From contig JAURDA010000012.1 in NCBI GenBank assembly GCA_030828165.1, forward strand, positions 1 to 41,304: a stretch of 41,304 nucleotides of DNA, read 5' to 3'. The position numbers were made by a program, and so were the translations under genes. The notes below the pieces were generated by a model. The model was not told the DNA's origin and did not search any database. It was given only the letters and a program-made list of their open reading frames with translations. This DNA is from Candidatus Poseidonia sp. (lineage in GTDB: Archaea; Thermoplasmatota; Poseidoniia; Poseidoniales; Poseidoniaceae). Positions 18,701-26,217 of this stretch are shown in pieces; the stretch's first letter is position 1; each line of letters starts with the position of its first letter.

Positions 18701-19706
18701 CTCCGCTTCGCCGGCCCCAGGTCATGAAAAGCACGGCTTCAGCCCCTTCGCCTTCAATGACCTCGCTCAGGTCAATTGAGGCGTTTTTGCTCTCCTGCCA
18801 GTAAGAATCGTTGGTGGGCAAGGAGGGCACTTGGCTTTGGTCTTGCAAAACGACGTAGTCCCACGTGTTGTCCCGGAGGGTCGTGTTCCATTGATGCCCG
18901 GAGGTGTTGACGTTCTGCCAGTGATCGTCGAGCATCATTCCCCCTCCCGAGAGCGGCGTTACGCTTCCGTTGTAGCCGTCTGCATCAACGATGGACTCGA
19001 CCAGCGAACCGAGGTTGTTGCCTGCGGTGTAACTGTTCCCGTACATGAGGAGGTTCATCGGAGGCGACGTTGTGGTGTTGCCGCTGGTGTTTCCGCTGGT
19101 ATTCCCGGAGTTGTTGCTGGATTGGTTAGCCCACCAGCCGGAGAGGTCCGGTTCGACTTCAACGTCAAGCAGGAACGTGTCCGTCACGGTCCCGTAGTTG
19201 GTGGCCGTGTAGGTGAGGTTGACGCTCGCACCTGCAGCCATTTCGACGAGCGACGAGGAAGCCGCACGCAAGGAAGGCTGGTACCACGGTGCCACCGAAA
19301 CATGCACTTCGTGAGATTCGCTTGCACCGGTTGAAGTGTCCGTAGCGGTCAGGGTGAAGGAACCGCTATCGCCGACCGTGGCGCCCTCGAGTAGACGGAC
19401 CACGATGGTCGTGTTCTTTGACCAGGTAGGAAAGACGTTGCTCACGACGCTGTCAACGGGGACAATGTCCCAAACGCTGCTCAAGCCGCTGGCGTTGAGG
19501 GTGATGTTGTAGGAGGTGATGCTCGACCCGTTGTTTTCGATGGTCAAGGTGACGTTGGTGGACTGACCGGGCTCAAGAACGACGTGACGAACATCGCTGG
19601 AGAGCAGGATTGATTCCGATGCACCGACCGTCATCGCCATCGGTGCAAGACTCATCAACACCAGAACCGCGACGCATGAAACCGCACGAGACCGCTGGCT
19701 GGACAT
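15720..19706 (-). CDS. Membrane-anchored surface protein with SGNH hydrolase and cytosolic zinc ribbon
   Basis: The 1328-residue protein starts with a signal peptide (MSSQRSRAVSCVAVLVLMSL and on). An NEW3/CARDB-like Ig domain follows (about 40-190), then a linker rich in N-x-S/T sequons (195-214, repeats of GNTS). Next comes an SGNH hydrolase domain (about 217-430): GNSYT holds the likely nucleophile Ser225, and SDGSHPS holds Asp413 and His416. Six or so further Ig-like domains (about 480-1220) and a membrane helix (about 1228-1248) follow. The acidic cytosolic tail ends with a zinc ribbon (C1296-x2-C1299 and C1317-x2-C1320). Extracellular ester or acetyl removal from polysaccharide is a reasonable guess. 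The frame runs far upstream through aspS; the signal peptide fixes the start at 19706. Confidence 0.87.
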   Translation of the reverse strand: MSSQRSRAVSCVAVLVLMSLAPMAMTVGASESILLSSDVRHVVLEPGQSTNVTLTIENNGSSITSYNITLNASGLSSVWDIVPVDSVVSNVFPTWSKNTTIVVRLLEGATVGDSGSFTLTATDTSTGASESHEVHVSVAPWYQPSLRAASSSLVEMAAGASVNLTYTATNYGTVTDTFLLDVEVEPDLSGWWANQSSNNSGNTSGNTSGNTTTSPPMNLLMYGNSYTAGNNLGSLVESIVDADGYNGSVTPLSGGGMMLDDHWQNVNTSGHQWNTTLRDNTWDYVVLQDQSQVPSLPTNDSYWQESKNASIDLSEVIEGEGAEAVLFMTWGRRSGESGTQWHQYANINQNFTAMQERLTEGYVRFAENITTAGHTVWIAPVGLAYQTVHDDVVAAGGDPTASGNLFYDLYTSDGSHPSLSGSYLAACVLHSTVTGETCVGSNDSIALSASVKLELQQAADDTVFNQTAGMSYYPWEVGGTAAFGLGASVPSGWYLQWVDDEVTNLAAGASQSATLSVTVPADAAPDFYGFRLTVGSTNGNVTSPTVLVIEVLPDADVALAFLDQDADFLPGQSTLASVQVTNTGNTPLDIDWTVETPVGEKCSASLQDAQTLNLLPDAQTTVALQVDVATSASSADTCEVTLSSHVAVEDTTQLLEQLVFVINVDERVNFSLSGPAAPLSFEPTTGATYEVRIHNDGSDEAVFYLDVEPAGGLTTVLVTASGVTVAPGETGIWSVNTKGDAGTAGAYVQSFSASYAGQTTDVSVDIHLLEVPEVTLTGSGEDRLLVAPGGVSSMNLSLTNTGTANLSLASLLSGLPAGITASVSPSSLTLNTSSSVVIQLTVEAAAGASPASHDVDLTFSGDGVSALFGFDLVIVERSDVIANGVGDVLLATPTQTTEYVVDVTNLGTQADVYMVEWTTESEGTWYDFTVSPTTFQLSAGSTQTVVIGVREVGQGAPSEGVEHVFTVTSTSDASSTDSLEITVLSVVADANLTVFADQASAKPGETVYGSVVLTNTGASEDTFTVTTVGTDCGLDASVTLAPGLSSSSLGWSCVVPNDAEAGQRGLVFRAVSTVRSNIAIEQTTYYTVETDFPSNTLVALAFEEASLSLGVDSSSSAVLKVQNLANAEVSGSLEILGEETGVLLFEWTRLSDQASTNSFTLSPGSTVEFKLTLISNTARTASTEVVVRSTATGAGVTTSDQALPLSVSIDGPALPPNGLALPLGLTVSQPVTLGVMGFGWLVAVLALRRLRGRTDAEESEKRFEEEVEDEEEDDVEEASTLGYNECRLDGESKVNCPTCDARLGVPRGSTPPFRFTCPQCENKIRVVE

Positions 19707-19877
19707 GGATGAACCAAGACGATGCTCTTCAAGAGATTTCGGGCCGTCCGCGGCCGAATGCTCATGCTTGCCCAGCAGTGCTGATGTGGGCATGACCCGA
19801 GGAGGGGCGCTGGACGGCATCACCGCTCCAAGCGAACCCAGCGAATGCTTCATGTCCTGCACCGCTGCCCCCGAAGC

Positions 19878-21284
19878 ATGACCACTTGGGTCCCCACCGC
19901 TTACCGAACGCACACCCTTGGCGAACTCCAAGCCAACGGGGCCGATCTGATCGATAGCGAAGTCACCGTCATCGGTTTCATGGAGGCCAATCGAGGCAAA
20001 GGCGCCATTTGCTTCGTGGACCTCCGGGACGGTACGGGCAAGACCCAGATTTTTCTCAAAGGCGACACCGTCGGTGAAGAAGCCTTGGACACCGTTCAGC
20101 GAATGACCCGGGAATCCACCCTGCAATTCACCGGCACCGTGGCCCTCAAGCGTCCACCCAAGGTCAAGGAAGGCGAACCCACCCCTCCCCCTGCCTACGA
20201 GGTGCTGGCCACCTCGGTGAACGTCATCGCCCGGGCGGAGGCTCCCTTGCCGTTGGGCGTCACGGACACGGTCAACGCTGAATTGGACACGCGACTTGAC
20301 AACCGCTTCCTCGACCTGCGGCGTGCGCACGTCAACGCCATGTTCAGGCTGCGCGGGAAGGTGCTTCAATTTGGGCGACAACACCTCATTTCCGAGGGCT
20401 TCATTGAAACCCACACGCCAAAAATTGTCGCCACCGCCACCGAGGGAGGAGCCGACCTGTTTCCCATGCAATACTTTGACCGCCCTGCCTTCCTCAACCA
20501 ATCGCCTCAACTGTTCAAGCAGTTGTGCATGAGCGGAGGGTTGGAGCGCGTCTTTGAGATCGGGCCTGCATTCCGTGCAGAAAAGAGCGACACCTACCGA
20601 CACTTGGCCGAGTTCATCTCCTTCGACATCGAGTGCTCTTGGGCCAACGACGACGACGTGATGGGCGTGCTCGAGCGCATGCTCCACCACATCTGGAAGT
20701 CGGTGGCTGAGGAGGAGGAATCGCAACACCTTATCGCCACCATCAACGCCTTCCGAGCCGAACAGGGCGAGGAACTGGTCGAGGTGATCGTTCCCGAACT
20801 CCCCTTCCCCCGCGTGGAATACGACGATGCCATCCGCATCATCAAGGAAAAAGGCGGGAAAATTGAGTGGGGCGACGACATCGATGCGGAAAACTCCGAC
20901 CTGCTCGCCGAGGACCTCCCCCAATTCTACTTCCTTCCCCGCTGGCCCATGTCGCTCAAGCCCTTTTACATCCACCAAATCGAAGGCGAGATTGGAAGCA
21001 CCGGCGAGCAACTTTCACGAGGCTTTGACCTCAATTTCGGTCGGGATGAAATGACCTCCGGCGGCCAACGAGAGCATCGCATCGACGTGCTCGTGGACAA
21101 TCTCCGAACCATGGACCTCAACCCCGATGAATTCGAGTTTTACGTAGCGGGATTCCGGCACGGCGTACCCCCGCACGCCGGATGGGGACTCGGTGTTGAG
21201 CGCATTTTGATGAAGTTGACCGGGGCAAAAAACGTCAGGGAAACGGTGTTGTTCCCCCGCGACCTTCGCCGGCACAGCCCCTGA
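19878..21284 (+). CDS. aspS: Aspartyl-tRNA synthetase (archaeal type)
   Basis: The enzyme charges tRNA-Asp and, in its non-discriminating form, also tRNA-Asn. The 468-residue protein has an N-terminal OB-fold anticodon-binding domain (about 15-130, with [16 protein letters not shown]). The class II catalytic domain carries motif 1 ([15 protein letters not shown] and on), motif 2 ([21 protein letters not shown]) and motif 3 ([13 protein letters not shown]). It lacks the GAD insertion of bacterial AspRS, as in archaea and eukaryotes. The ATG at 19878 fits the usual N-terminus; the frame is open to 19845. It is divergent from the SGNH surface protein gene (171 bases). Which tRNAs it charges cannot be read here. 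Confidence 0.96.
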   Translation: MTTWVPTAYRTHTLGELQANGADLIDSEVTVIGFMEANRGKGAICFVDLRDGTGKTQIFLKGDTVGEEALDTVQRMTRESTLQFTGTVALKRPPKVKEGEPTPPPAYEVLATSVNVIARAEAPLPLGVTDTVNAELDTRLDNRFLDLRRAHVNAMFRLRGKVLQFGRQHLISEGFIETHTPKIVATATEGGADLFPMQYFDRPAFLNQSPQLFKQLCMSGGLERVFEIGPAFRAEKSDTYRHLAEFISFDIECSWANDDDVMGVLERMLHHIWKSVAEEEESQHLIATINAFRAEQGEELVEVIVPELPFPRVEYDDAIRIIKEKGGKIEWGDDIDAENSDLLAEDLPQFYFLPRWPMSLKPFYIHQIEGEIGSTGEQLSRGFDLNFGRDEMTSGGQREHRIDVLVDNLRTMDLNPDEFEFYVAGFRHGVPPHAGWGLGVERILMKLTGAKNVRETVLFPRDLRRHSP

Positions 21285-21338
21285 GCTTGCCCGGAGCGAC
21301 TGCACAAGCATGATACGGTGCAGCCCCGTCATGCAAGC

Positions 21339-22085
21339 ATGGGCGTTGAACGCGTGCAATGGGGTGCAGAAGCGTGGCAGTTCGCTGACCTCCACATGCC
21401 CGACGACCCATCCCCGTTTCAGAAGGACGAGGGCGTGCCTTGTGTCATGCTCATCCACGGTGGCTTTTGGAAAACGAAGTACACCTTTGAGTTGATGCAA
21501 CCCATCGCAGATGACCTCGCTGAAGCGGGCGTCGCCGCATGGAACATCGAATTCAAGCGATGGGAGGAAGGCGAAGAAGGCGTTTGGATGGACACCCTCT
21601 CCGACGTGTTGCGGGCATGGGGACAGTTGGCGTTGCTCCCGGGCATCGATGTTACCCGCTCGATGGTCATGGGGCATTCCGCCGGTGGCCAACTGGCGCT
21701 CTTGATGAGTGCGAAAGCCGAGCGCCGACCCTGGTTGGCGATTGCTCAAGCACCCTTGACGGACCTCATTGGCGCCGACCGTGCACGTCTCTCCGACGAG
21801 GGGGATGCTGTCCGAAAGTGGATCGGTTGCTCGCCCGAAGACAACGAAACCCTCTGGCGCCAACTCAACCCGGTGGACCACCCGCCGCAAACCAGCGTGC
21901 TGCTCTTCCACGGCGAGCACGACGTCGATGTTCCCCTTGAGCAATCGGAAACCTATGCGAGGGTGATGAAGGCCAAGGGCGCGGACGTCCAGAAGGTTTG
22001 GCTGCCCGGTGACCATTACGACATCATCGACGTCGCCTCCGACGATTGGTTGGTTCAACTCAACACCGTGCTCGATTGGTTGTAA
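21339..22085 (+). CDS. Alpha/beta hydrolase (HGG, GHSAGG type)
   Basis: The 248-residue cytosolic protein has the oxyanion-hole motif HGGFW (40-44) and the nucleophile elbow GHSAGG (112-117, Ser114). The likely acid is in HGEHDVDVP (Asp195) and His226 is in LPGDHYD, so the triad looks complete. This layout is shared by hormone-sensitive-lipase-like carboxylesterases and by arylformamidases such as yeast and animal kynurenine formamidase. The substrate is not readable. The start at 21339 is the ATG nearest the conserved region; an in-frame GTG lies at 21318. It follows aspS by 54 bases and precedes an SDR gene by 37 bases on the same strand. A formamidase role would fit the aminophenol-type genes downstream but is inference. 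Confidence 0.85.
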   Translation: MGVERVQWGAEAWQFADLHMPDDPSPFQKDEGVPCVMLIHGGFWKTKYTFELMQPIADDLAEAGVAAWNIEFKRWEEGEEGVWMDTLSDVLRAWGQLALLPGIDVTRSMVMGHSAGGQLALLMSAKAERRPWLAIAQAPLTDLIGADRARLSDEGDAVRKWIGCSPEDNETLWRQLNPVDHPPQTSVLLFHGEHDVDVPLEQSETYARVMKAKGADVQKVWLPGDHYDIIDVASDDWLVQLNTVLDWL

Positions 22086-22122
22086 GGCCAAGGCCTATGA
22101 CCTACGGGGCCATCCCGGCACC

Positions 22123-22938
22123 ATGGACCTGCTCAGCAACGACTTCCCCTACGCTTCATCAGCGCTCAAAGGCAAACACGCCTTCGTCTGCGGGGCGAGC
22201 AAGGGCATCGGTGAAGCGACGGCCAAAATGCTGGCAAAAGCGGGCGCCAACGTCACCGTTTGCGCACGAAACGGGGCGGCGCTTACCGAACTGTGCGCAA
22301 CCCTCTCCACCCTCGGTGACGGAAGGCATCAGGCCTTGATGCTCGATTTGGAAGACACCGAGAGCATCGGGCCTGCCTTTGCCTCGGCCACGGAAGCCCT
22401 CGGACCGGTTCACGTGCTCATCAACAACGCAGGTGGCCCTCCGGGTGGACCGCTCTTGGGCAACGAGGTCACCGACTTTGAGGCCCCATTCAAGCGCCAT
22501 CTTCACGCCGCTCACACCCTCGTGAAGGCCGCAATCCCCGGCATGGAAGCCGAAGGATTCGGACGCATCGTCCAAATCATTTCGACCTCGGTGAAAGAGC
22601 CCATTCCGAACATCGGTCTTTCCAACACGTTGCGAGGCGCGATGGCGTCGTGGGCGAAATCCTTGTCCAACGAATTGCCGCCGTGCGTGACGATCAACAA
22701 CGTCCTTCCAGGCTTCACCGACACCGAACGCTTGGGCAACCTTTCCGCATCGATTCAAGAGCGAACGGGCAAGTCCGCTGACGATGTTCGAAGCGGTTGG
22801 CTGAACCAGGTTCCCATCGGCCGTCTCATCAACCCGCTGGAAACCGCCAGCGCCATCACCTTCCTTTGCCTGCCCGCCTCGGGCGGCATCCGTGGCGTGA
22901 GCCTCGCCGTTGACGGCGGCCGACTTCGCTCGATTTGA
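22123..22938 (+). CDS. Short-chain dehydrogenase/reductase with non-standard active site
   Basis: The 271-residue protein has the Rossmann cofactor motif GASKGIG (24-30), NNAGG (101-105) and a C-terminal VDGG as in FabG-like SDRs. The usual YxxxK catalytic pair is missing: counting from Ser154, the expected Tyr is Ser167 and the Lys is Arg171 (in LSNTLRGAM). A subset of FabG-like SDRs with LSNxLR at this place exists, so the change is not a sequencing error. The reaction is uncertain, and normal Tyr-driven hydride transfer is unlikely. It begins 37 bases after the hydrolase gene and is followed nine bases later by the TPR gene, suggesting one operon. Confidence 0.85.
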   Translation: MDLLSNDFPYASSALKGKHAFVCGASKGIGEATAKMLAKAGANVTVCARNGAALTELCATLSTLGDGRHQALMLDLEDTESIGPAFASATEALGPVHVLINNAGGPPGGPLLGNEVTDFEAPFKRHLHAAHTLVKAAIPGMEAEGFGRIVQIISTSVKEPIPNIGLSNTLRGAMASWAKSLSNELPPCVTINNVLPGFTDTERLGNLSASIQERTGKSADDVRSGWLNQVPIGRLINPLETASAITFLCLPASGGIRGVSLAVDGGRLRSI

Positions 22939-22947
22939 GGTGAGCGC

Positions 22948-23793
22948 ATGGACGGTGAAGTTTCGCCCGAACGGGCCCGCCAAATCCTCGATGTGTTGAC
23001 CTCCGGCGGCTCCATGGACCACATCAACACCTCGCTTGCGCTCCGGTTGATGCCGCTTGCGGAGGAAGTCGGCGAAGCCGAGTTGGTGGAACGCCTGATC
23101 GACCACGCAACCACGGTGGCAACGAACGATGAGGAGCGGGGTTGGGCCCGATTTGAAGGGTTGAAACGGATGAACGCCAAGGTGGAAAGTTTCCTGGCGC
23201 TCGCCGAAGAAACCGAGGGTCTGGAGGGAGCGCAATCGCTCACCGCCGCCGTTCAACACTACGTCGCCCTGGTCCAAATGTCCGAGGGTCACCTCGACGA
23301 AGCACGGGCTACGGCTCAGCGCGCCCTTCGTTTGCGGTCAACGGTTGAAGACTTTCAGGGCATGGCGTACGGAATGGCCTTGTTGATGAGCATCGCAAAA
23401 CGGCAGCACGACGAGGACACCGCCATCGCCATCGGGACCGAACGGCTTGAATTGCTGACCAAACTCAAGGACGAAGAAGGGCAGATGGAAGCCATCGCTG
23501 ATCTGGCTCACTGTCAGGCGACCATCGGGGAGTTCGGTGCCGCTCAAGACCTGTTCAACCAATCCCTCGAACGAGCTCAAGACCTCGGAAGTCTCTCCGG
23601 CCAACTCGTGGCGCGTTGGGGTCTCGCTGACATCGCTGAAATCCAACAGGACTATGAAACCGCCATGCTCGTCTTGTCCGATTCGCTTCACGAATTCCTC
23701 GCCGTTGACATTCCAGCACCTGCACCGCTTCGGCAGCGGATTCAAGATTTGACCGAACTGAGAAATACGCCCGGCGATGAAGGCTCAGCCTGA
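22948..23793 (+). CDS. TPR-repeat protein
   Basis: The 281-residue, acidic, all-helical protein lacks a signal peptide and membrane helices. The region from about 90 to 255 contains tetratricopeptide-like helix pairs, seen as repeats with small residues at the A-x-x-x-x-G/A packing sites (GHLDEARATAQRALRL, GEFGAAQDLFNQSLERA, QDYETAMLVLSDSL). Such proteins serve as scaffolds or partners; the binding partner is unknown. GAGGTGAG lies just before the ATG and overlaps the stop of the SDR gene region, so it is translated from the same mRNA. It could regulate or assemble the enzymes around it, but the sequence does not show this. Confidence 0.8.
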   Translation: MDGEVSPERARQILDVLTSGGSMDHINTSLALRLMPLAEEVGEAELVERLIDHATTVATNDEERGWARFEGLKRMNAKVESFLALAEETEGLEGAQSLTAAVQHYVALVQMSEGHLDEARATAQRALRLRSTVEDFQGMAYGMALLMSIAKRQHDEDTAIAIGTERLELLTKLKDEEGQMEAIADLAHCQATIGEFGAAQDLFNQSLERAQDLGSLSGQLVARWGLADIAEIQQDYETAMLVLSDSLHEFLAVDIPAPAPLRQRIQDLTELRNTPGDEGSA

Positions 23794-23846
23794 GGGGCCA
23801 TACCCATTATGAGCCATGGCGGCGTGGCGTGAATCGGTGCGTGGTT

Positions 23847-25097
23847 ATGGAGCATGACATCTTCTTCTCCATTTCCCAAACCCCCGATGAAAACGGGGTC
23901 ATCCCCGATGAAGCCACCATGCTTCGCAACTACTTCCAACAGTTGACATGCGCTGACGAACTCGGTTTCAAAACGGGATGGATTGCGCAAGCTCACCTTT
24001 CAACGGAGACGCAAAAGAGCAACCTTCGACCGGTTGTACCGCACTGGAAGGGTGAAGTCGGCCTCTGCACGGATTTTCCACAACTTGCCTTGGAATCGTT
24101 TCGCCGCACAACAAACATCGAAATCGGCAGTGCGGTCATCTCCATCCTCGCCTCGGGTGGGCCGATTGCCCAAGCCGAACGCATCGCCAACGTGCTCAGC
24201 CTGCACGGTTTGGAGGCGACCGAACAGCGCCGGCTTCACGTCGGTTTTTCCGCCGGCCGCTTTGAGTTCATGGCGCGCCCGTACGGCGTCGTGCCGAGGA
24301 ACGCCGTTGAAGAGGCGGCTTGGCCCGCTCTTCGGGGGCAAATTTTCATGGAAGCCGCCGAGATTTTCCTTCGTTTGCTGCGTGGCGATGTCATCAATTC
24401 CGAGTTGATTCGGCCCACCGTGCTCACCAGGGACAACTTCCGAAGCGACGAGGATTGGTTGGCCGTGCAAGAGGCAGCGGTGGAGTTTGAGGCGCTCGAT
24501 CACCGCCCGGAGTCGATCGCCATCCCCTCTCGGTACGTGTTTGAGGACCTGAAAATCGTGCCAAGCCATTTCCGAAGAGAACTGCTCGGCTTGGTGGCGG
24601 GAACCCACGACCCGAAGGCCCAGACCTTCGTCAACAGCATTCTTCCCGTCAAGGTGTTCAACCTCTCCATCACGTCGCCCGAAATCATCGACGCCACACA
24701 CGAGCGCATGGCCGAAGTGTACCATGCCGACGGCGGTGAATGGAAGCGTTCCGACATGCCCCGAACGAGTTTTGTTTTCCTCAACGATGAGGCGGGGCTC
24801 ACACCGGGGGAACAATCGTTGGCTGCCCAGGAAGAGGCCCAGCGCGCCCTGAGCGCATACTGGAACGCCCTCGAAGGCACCATCGACCCCGACAAAGTGA
24901 ACCGGGCGGCCGACAACGCCCTCATCGGCAACGTTGAGGAAGTGGCGATGCAGATGGTTGAGCGCTTCCACGCCGAGGACCGCATCATGGCGTGGTTTGA
25001 CTTCTTCAACCACGATTCGGAGCGGGTTTGTCGAAACATGACGGCCTATATGGAGCGAGTTGTTCCCCGCGTTGAAGCCCTCTTGGGGAGGTCGTGA
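23847..25097 (+). CDS. Luciferase-like (LLM class) flavin-dependent monooxygenase
   Basis: The 416-residue protein belongs to the bacterial luciferase-like monooxygenase superfamily, which uses reduced flavin supplied by a partner reductase. Family features are the start DIFFSISQTP, the strand ending in GWIAQAHL, the segment IGSAVISILASGGPIAQAERIANVLSL (40-130 region) and the loop RRLHVGFSAGRFEFMARPYG. The substrate cannot be assigned; members oxidise aldehydes, sulfonates, amines and aromatic or heterocyclic compounds. I chose the ATG at 23847; GTG codons upstream are in frame. The stop is separated from the start of the asparaginase-type gene by one base, so the two are translationally coupled. 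It may feed the downstream pathway, but no evidence links it directly. Confidence 0.85.
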   Translation: MEHDIFFSISQTPDENGVIPDEATMLRNYFQQLTCADELGFKTGWIAQAHLSTETQKSNLRPVVPHWKGEVGLCTDFPQLALESFRRTTNIEIGSAVISILASGGPIAQAERIANVLSLHGLEATEQRRLHVGFSAGRFEFMARPYGVVPRNAVEEAAWPALRGQIFMEAAEIFLRLLRGDVINSELIRPTVLTRDNFRSDEDWLAVQEAAVEFEALDHRPESIAIPSRYVFEDLKIVPSHFRRELLGLVAGTHDPKAQTFVNSILPVKVFNLSITSPEIIDATHERMAEVYHADGGEWKRSDMPRTSFVFLNDEAGLTPGEQSLAAQEEAQRALSAYWNALEGTIDPDKVNRAADNALIGNVEEVAMQMVERFHAEDRIMAWFDFFNHDSERVCRNMTAYMERVVPRVEALLGRS

Positions 25098-25098
25098 G

Positions 25099-26217
25099 AT
25101 GGGCATCCATCACGACACCTACTCCGCCGTTCAACCCGGAAAACCCGGTTCGGCCATGTATCCGTCCTCACCGCTTGGCGAGCAGGTGGAAGGCATCCCC
25201 ACGGGACGGGAGGTGGCTTGGGAGCCGCTGGTGGACTACCGACGAAACGGCGTATCGGAAACCACCATTCACGGAGCCGTCGCTTGGGCTCACGGTGACG
25301 AAGTGATCCATTCCTTTGGAGGCAACGTCCTCTGCTACGGTCGTTCGATGATGAAGCCCTTCATGCTCAAGGCGTTCACGGAAGAACTCGCCGATTGTTC
25401 CTGGGAGCAGAAAGCCATCGCCGTGGCCTCTCACAACGGAGACACGGAACACGTTGCTGCCGCTCAGTCGCTCTTGAACGAATCCGAATGGCCCCTCATG
25501 CTGACGCCGCTCGATGTCCCGCTGATTCAATTTGGACGGCAGGTGCGGCGGCCTCGTCGTTGGTTCCACACCTGCTCGGGTGAACACGCCGCCATCCTCC
25601 GAGGATGCCGCATGAAGGGTTGGAACCGTGCGGGATACACCCTGCCCACCCACGAGGTGTTCCACGCTTACATGGAGCAATTGCGCACCTATCTCGGTGA
25701 AGATTGGAAGCCGTTGCGCATCGCCAAGGACGGATGCGGCCTGCCGACCGTCTCGAACACCGTTTCCGAACTTGCGCAAATCTATGCCGGGCTCGTCCGT
25801 GACAAAGACGACGACTGGATTTGGGAGGCCATGGTTCGCCATCCTGACCTCGTTGGAGGATTCAACCGACTCGATTCAACGGTGCTCAAGGCAGGCGAAG
25901 GACGGGTCATCGCCAAAGAAGGCGCGGACGGCTTGCTCGGCATGGCCATCGAACATCCCGACTACCCCAAAGGCTTGGGCATCGTGGTCAAAATTGCCCA
26001 CGGATGGAACTCGCAGGCTACGTGGTACGTCGCCCGAGCCCTCCTTGGGGTCTTGGGCATCAACCTGCGGAACCCGTACCCCTTGCACCGGCAAAAAGCC
26101 TTCATCGTACCGGGTATTGTGCCCGAAGCGTATCTTGACGTCTTGGAAACCGTGCCGACGTGGGACGAATGGGACCCCGATCGGGACCGCTGGCATTTTG
26201 ACCCCGAGGTGAACTGA
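25099..26217 (+). CDS. Asparaginase-II-type amidohydrolase (PF06089 family)
   Basis: The 372-residue protein matches the thermolabile (Rhizobium etli-type) L-asparaginase II family, unrelated to the E. coli enzyme. The known two Ser-Lys pairs are visible: S83-x-x-K86 (RSMMKP), and S111 (ASHNGD) with K273 (AKEGADG). Of the zinc-binding residues, C159 (HTCSGEH) and C213 (DGCGLP) are present, but the expected Lys is Glu162. That change may alter the metal site or specificity. In this context the substrate could be an amide other than asparagine. GGGGAGG precedes the ATG, which follows the previous stop by one base. The stop TGA shares its A with the ATG of the aldehyde dehydrogenase gene. Confidence 0.85.
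   Translation: MGIHHDTYSAVQPGKPGSAMYPSSPLGEQVEGIPTGREVAWEPLVDYRRNGVSETTIHGAVAWAHGDEVIHSFGGNVLCYGRSMMKPFMLKAFTEELADCSWEQKAIAVASHNGDTEHVAAAQSLLNESEWPLMLTPLDVPLIQFGRQVRRPRRWFHTCSGEHAAILRGCRMKGWNRAGYTLPTHEVFHAYMEQLRTYLGEDWKPLRIAKDGCGLPTVSNTVSELAQIYAGLVRDKDDDWIWEAMVRHPDLVGGFNRLDSTVLKAGEGRVIAKEGADGLLGMAIEHPDYPKGLGIVVKIAHGWNSQATWYVARALLGVLGINLRNPYPLHRQKAFIVPGIVPEAYLDVLETVPTWDEWDPDRDRWHFDPEVN

Noticed and set aside
19707-21011. Upstream continuation of the SGNH surface-protein frame on the minus strand
   Set aside because: It lies opposite aspS, whose class II motifs are clear, and the signal peptide begins at 19706. The extra 435 codons are an antisense open frame.
22159-23292. 377-codon open frame on the minus strand
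   Set aside because: It runs opposite both the SDR and the TPR genes and has no recognisable motif.
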